Source: CAZGLR01 sp964526635 (GTDB lineage Bacteria; Zixibacteria; MSB-5A5; GN15; JAAZOE01). From it: a stretch of 8,059 bases of DNA. The position numbers and the translations under genes were made by a program. Each line of letters opens with the position of its first letter. Positions within the stretch are counted from its first letter, which is position 1. A model generated the notes under the pieces. The model worked only from the letters and a program-made list of their open reading frames with translations, was not told where the DNA came from and ran no database searches. The stretch is taken from NCBI GenBank assembly GCA_964526635.1, contig CAZGLR010000138.1, positions 1 through 8,059 of the forward strand, in the 5' to 3' direction. Below are positions 5,338-8,059 of this stretch, piece by piece.

Positions 5338-6603
5338 TTAAGGGGCGATTTCGAAGCTCATAATTTCGTTTATATACGACTCTGCCGACCCGCCGACGAG
5401 ATTCTGCTTTTCAAGTAGATCGACGTAAGAACCAAACTCGGACTTAATCTTCCGGCAAAAATTAAGCGCGGTCGTGTCGCCGGTCAGACGATATACATCA
5501 TAACTCTGGCGCAGGTGATTATAATATACCGGCAGCTGATCAAAAGGATTTTGGCTGGCTGCTGCAAGACGGTCCGAATACGATGACTTAATTTCATCAA
5601 GTCGTGTCTTATCAGATGATTCTGTCTGCGGCATCAATCCGGAACGGAGATTATCGGTGATTGGCAACGACGGCGACCCGGCTTTCACTGATGCCCGCGA
5701 CTTCTTTGACGCTGAAGCACCTGATTCCCCCCATGCCGCCTGATACTGCTCCTCAAGTGTTGCATGATTACTCAGGATTGATCGACGGAATAAATCATCC
5801 CGATCCAGTCCGGCACGATCAATGCTCTGGGCCATTTCATCCTGACGACTCTCTTGTATTTCAAGATCAGCAATCTTTGGCGCCTCAACAATACTTTCAA
5901 TACTCTCATCATGGAAACTCGCCGCTTCCCCGGTGGTTGCCTTTGACCCGGATGGTTTCTTAACCCGCTGATCTTCTCTTTTATTTAATGCCTCCTCCGC
6001 AACCGGTGCCGGAAGCCCGACAGATTTCTGCACTGGCAGTTTCCCGGCGGCATCGTCGGCTTTACCTTCAGTTGGTTTTTCAACAGGCACCGGTTCGGCC
6101 ATGTCGTAAACCTGCTTTTCGACCTTGCTGTCTTCGGCGGCTTTTATCTCCGATTCGGAATCAACCTGGCCGGCGTACCCAGGATCCTGTTCAATTGATT
6201 CATCGATTATCATCGGAGACATGCTTCGGTGTTCGACCTCAAGTAATTGTTTACCTGTGTCCTCCAACATCATGCGGCCCAATATAAAGACAAATATGAC
6301 CGAGGCAGCGATTGCCGCCGAACGATACCATATCGGAGTAATCTTTGCCTTCTTTGCTGACCTTTCCGGCAGGGCCGCAATCGCGTCGCCTATACGACTT
6401 TCCAATCCCTCCAGCAGATCATCATCGAATTCCATCAGACTGGTCGAAGCCATATCATCCAGCTTTTGCATCTGTGCCAGCAGATAGCGTCCGTGTTCTG
6501 AGCGCTCCAGCCAGGCATCAACTTGGGCGCGGTCGGCGTGACTCAGGGTGCCGTCGATATACCCCGAAAGCATTTCCTCATATTTGTGTTCGTTTTGTTC
6601 CAT
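5338..6603 (-). CDS. Membrane-anchored anti-sigma factor-like protein
   Basis: 421 residues. The cytosolic N-terminus (8-80) has the form of an anti-sigma domain, EEMLSGYIDGTLSHADRAQVDAWL, in which helices usually clasp the sigma factor. It lacks the His-x3-Cys-x2-Cys zinc motif; the only Cys in the protein is near residue 383. One transmembrane helix follows (about 92-112). A long, probably disordered, Glu/Lys/Pro/Ala-rich stretch (120-330) leads to a conserved-looking C-terminal segment (330-421) with helical, Tyr-rich character (VYYNHLRQSYDVYRL). The gene starts five bases after the sigma gene stop, the standard sigma/anti-sigma pairing, with likely translational coupling because no strong ribosome site is visible. 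The anti-sigma role is inferred from position, topology and N-terminus; the C-terminal function is unknown. Confidence 0.75.
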   Translation of the reverse strand: MEQNEHKYEEMLSGYIDGTLSHADRAQVDAWLERSEHGRYLLAQMQKLDDMASTSLMEFDDDLLEGLESRIGDAIAALPERSAKKAKITPIWYRSAAIAASVIFVFILGRMMLEDTGKQLLEVEHRSMSPMIIDESIEQDPGYAGQVDSESEIKAAEDSKVEKQVYDMAEPVPVEKPTEGKADDAAGKLPVQKSVGLPAPVAEEALNKREDQRVKKPSGSKATTGEAASFHDESIESIVEAPKIADLEIQESRQDEMAQSIDRAGLDRDDLFRRSILSNHATLEEQYQAAWGESGASASKKSRASVKAGSPSLPITDNLRSGLMPQTESSDKTRLDEIKSSYSDRLAAASQNPFDQLPVYYNHLRQSYDVYRLTGDTTALNFCRKIKSEFGSYVDLLEKQNLVGGSAESYINEIMSFEIAP

Positions 6604-6608
6604 ATTCG

Positions 6609-7205
6609 CTACTCAAGCAAATCCTGTAATTTTTCGACCAGCATGCGCCGCGCTCGATATAACCGTGAGTCAACCGTCCCGGGGGAAATATCGAGATGGC
6701 GGGCAATCTCATCATAACTCATCTGCTCAATTGATCGCAGGACAAAGACCACCCGGTATTGCTCCGGAAGTTCTCTCAGCGCCGCCAGAAAGCGCTGATC
6801 ATTCTCGGCAATCTGCATTCTGGCCAGAGGGTCCACCGCACTGTCTTCAGCCGCCTGTAATTGATTATCCAGCGATATCTCGCGGCCGGACCTCTTCAGG
6901 TAATTTATGCTCAAATTGGAGGCAATCCGTGACAACCAGGGATAAAATGGTCTCTCGGTGTCGAATCGTTCCAGTGACTGATACGCCCTGATAAAACTAT
7001 CCTGCACGATATCCATTGCCGGATCCATATCCCCTATCATTGATAAGACCAACCGCAGCAACCTTTTCTGATACTGCCTGACCAGTTGCCCGAAAGCCTT
7101 TTTATCGCCTTTCTGCGCCCGTATCATCAGGGCTTTTTCAGCGGCCGAGGGCCCCGGTTGGGCGACATCTATATCTGGTACTTGTGTCTGCGGTTTTTCT
7201 TCCAC
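6609..7205 (-). CDS. ECF-family RNA polymerase sigma factor
   Basis: 198 residues; directs RNA polymerase to a specific promoter set. Region 2 spans about 35-107, with the DIVQDSFIRAYQSLERFD core-binding/-10 segment and RPFYPWLSRIASNLSINYLKR. Region 4 spans about 138-191, with LRELPEQYRVVFVLRSIEQM and the helix-turn-helix YDEIARHLDISPGTVDSRLYRAR that reads the -35. There is no region 1.1 or 3, as expected for group IV. The start is GTG, three bases after the holA stop, with a weak ribosome site (translational coupling likely). The first 25 residues are a low-complexity extension, so Met27 remains a possible start. The anti-sigma-like gene follows directly. A matching candidate promoter is at 4620-4645. 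Confidence 0.93.
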   Translation of the reverse strand: MEEKPQTQVPDIDVAQPGPSAAEKALMIRAQKGDKKAFGQLVRQYQKRLLRLVLSMIGDMDPAMDIVQDSFIRAYQSLERFDTERPFYPWLSRIASNLSINYLKRSGREISLDNQLQAAEDSAVDPLARMQIAENDQRFLAALRELPEQYRVVFVLRSIEQMSYDEIARHLDISPGTVDSRLYRARRMLVEKLQDLLE

Positions 7206-7208
7206 GAT

Positions 7209-8059
7209 TTATCCGGAAATATCGCGAATTAGATTCTCGATTATTATCACATCGGTCATCTGCGTATTACGGCACCGATGATCGGCATCGGCCACCGCCG
7301 TGATTGCCACCACCAGGTTTTGTGAATTAAAGCGGCCTGCCTGCTGACGGAGTTTATTCACCCAGAATGGCGCCCCGGACAGTTTATTTCCCTGCTTTAT
7401 TTTCAACAGGTTCAAAATATGCCCCGAAAGCATATACAGGATCGACGATGGCCGATTTCCCCGAGCAAGTAAATCCTGATATGCCAATAGTGCGGCATCG
7501 GTCCGCCCCGCCGCAATCAGGTCGATTAATTCAAAGACCGAATATTCCTGATATGAACTGACGACTCTTTGCACACGGTCGAGATCAATATGCATCCCCT
7601 CATCACCCGAAAGGGACAACTTCTCGATCTCACGGACAATCCCCCCGAAATCGCCATCGGTCAATTCAAGCAGCAGGCGGATAGCATCCTGATCATACGT
7701 AAACCCCGACGAGCTCAGTGACTTTTCGATCCTGGTACGGGCATCGCGTTCGGTTAATCGAAAGAACTGCACCGGTGCAGCGATCTTGATAACCGCCTTA
7801 AAAAAAGCCGAATCCTTTCGTGGGGTGCGCTCCGAGGGAGTAACGAGAATAACGATTGTCTCGGGCGGCGGCGAGGCCAAGAGGGCAAAAAATGATTTCT
7901 GTTGGGTCGGCTTGAGTTTTTGAATCTCGTGAATGACAATAACGCGCCGTTCCCCGAGCATTGGGAAAGCCGCCAACTCGGCACAGATATCTCCGAAATC
8001 GGATTTTTCAACACTGAAGGTGTAGGAGTTGAGCTTCTGCAGGGATTCCGGCAAATAAA
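7209..8059 (-). CDS. holA: DNA polymerase III delta subunit, N-terminus cut by the window edge
   Basis: The delta subunit of the clamp-loader complex opens the beta sliding clamp and loads it on DNA. The frame is open to the right edge. The apparent first codon (TTG at 8054) is preceded by in-frame coding bases, and roughly 50 residues with the nucleotide-fold start are missing compared with the usual length of about 330. Visible family features: GERRVIVIHEIQKLKP, the ETIVILVTPSERTPRKD strand region, the LLELTDGDFGGIVREIEKLSL segment typical of delta domain II, the VFELIDLIAAGRTDAALLAYQDLL collar-domain helices, and FWVNKLRQQAGRFNSQNL near the end. The TAA stop is three bases from the sigma factor GTG, so the sigma gene is probably transcribed with this housekeeping gene. 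The promoter is outside the window. Confidence 0.92.
   Translation of the reverse strand, partial: YLPESLQKLNSYTFSVEKSDFGDICAELAAFPMLGERRVIVIHEIQKLKPTQQKSFFALLASPPPETIVILVTPSERTPRKDSAFFKAVIKIAAPVQFFRLTERDARTRIEKSLSSSGFTYDQDAIRLLLELTDGDFGGIVREIEKLSLSGDEGMHIDLDRVQRVVSSYQEYSVFELIDLIAAGRTDAALLAYQDLLARGNRPSSILYMLSGHILNLLKIKQGNKLSGAPFWVNKLRQQAGRFNSQNLVVAITAVADADHRCRNTQMTDVIIIENLIRDISG

Noticed and set aside
8052..8054. TTG as the start codon of holA
   Set aside because: The frame stays open to the window edge, and the delta subunit N-terminus is missing, so the true start lies outside the window.

Overview
The window (about 8 kb, roughly balanced GC with AT-rich intergenic stretches) looks like chromosomal DNA of an uncultured Gram-negative-type bacterium, most likely of the FCB group and possibly Candidatus Zixibacteria. 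The best clue is the C-terminal dockerin pair with the 'LINYVFKGG'-type helix in the 845-residue secreted protein. That style is, from memory, characteristic of Zixibacteria and relatives. The assignment is inference from sequence style, not a search. All recognisable genes lie on the minus strand, so transcription runs from high to low coordinates.

Region 8059 to 3179 is a tightly packed gene run in this order: holA (DNA polymerase III delta, cut by the window edge), an ECF sigma factor (3 bp gap), a membrane-anchored anti-sigma-like protein (5 bp gap), pcm (26 bp gap), a PspC-domain protein (65 bp gap), and a LiaF-like three-helix membrane protein (20 bp overlap). It combines a housekeeping gene, a sigma/anti-sigma switch, a repair methyltransferase and two envelope-stress membrane proteins. 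The one sizeable internal gap, before the PspC gene, holds a TGTAAC-N16-CGTA element. This resembles promoters read by ECF sigma factors, so the sigma factor may drive the last two genes.

Region 3178 to 2836 is a 343 bp intergenic stretch. On the minus strand it holds a good sigma70-type promoter (TTGACA, 17 bp, TAAATT). About 200 bases of GC-containing leader follow, with several possible stems. A hairpin with a U-rich tail comes next, before the ribosome binding site of the following gene. This is either an attenuator/riboswitch-like leader or a free-standing small RNA; no known family was recognised.

Region 2835 to 298 encodes one large secreted modular protein: signal peptide, N-terminal domain, GEVED-like beta domain, proline-rich linker, caspase/legumain/metacaspase-like cysteine peptidase domain with a His/Cys pair and an embedded EF-hand loop, an unknown C-terminal region, and a dockerin. 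A strong 12-bp-stem terminator follows the stop codon. Region 1 to 241 has no supported gene. Its left edge carries promoter-like elements that point out of the window toward a minus-strand neighbour.
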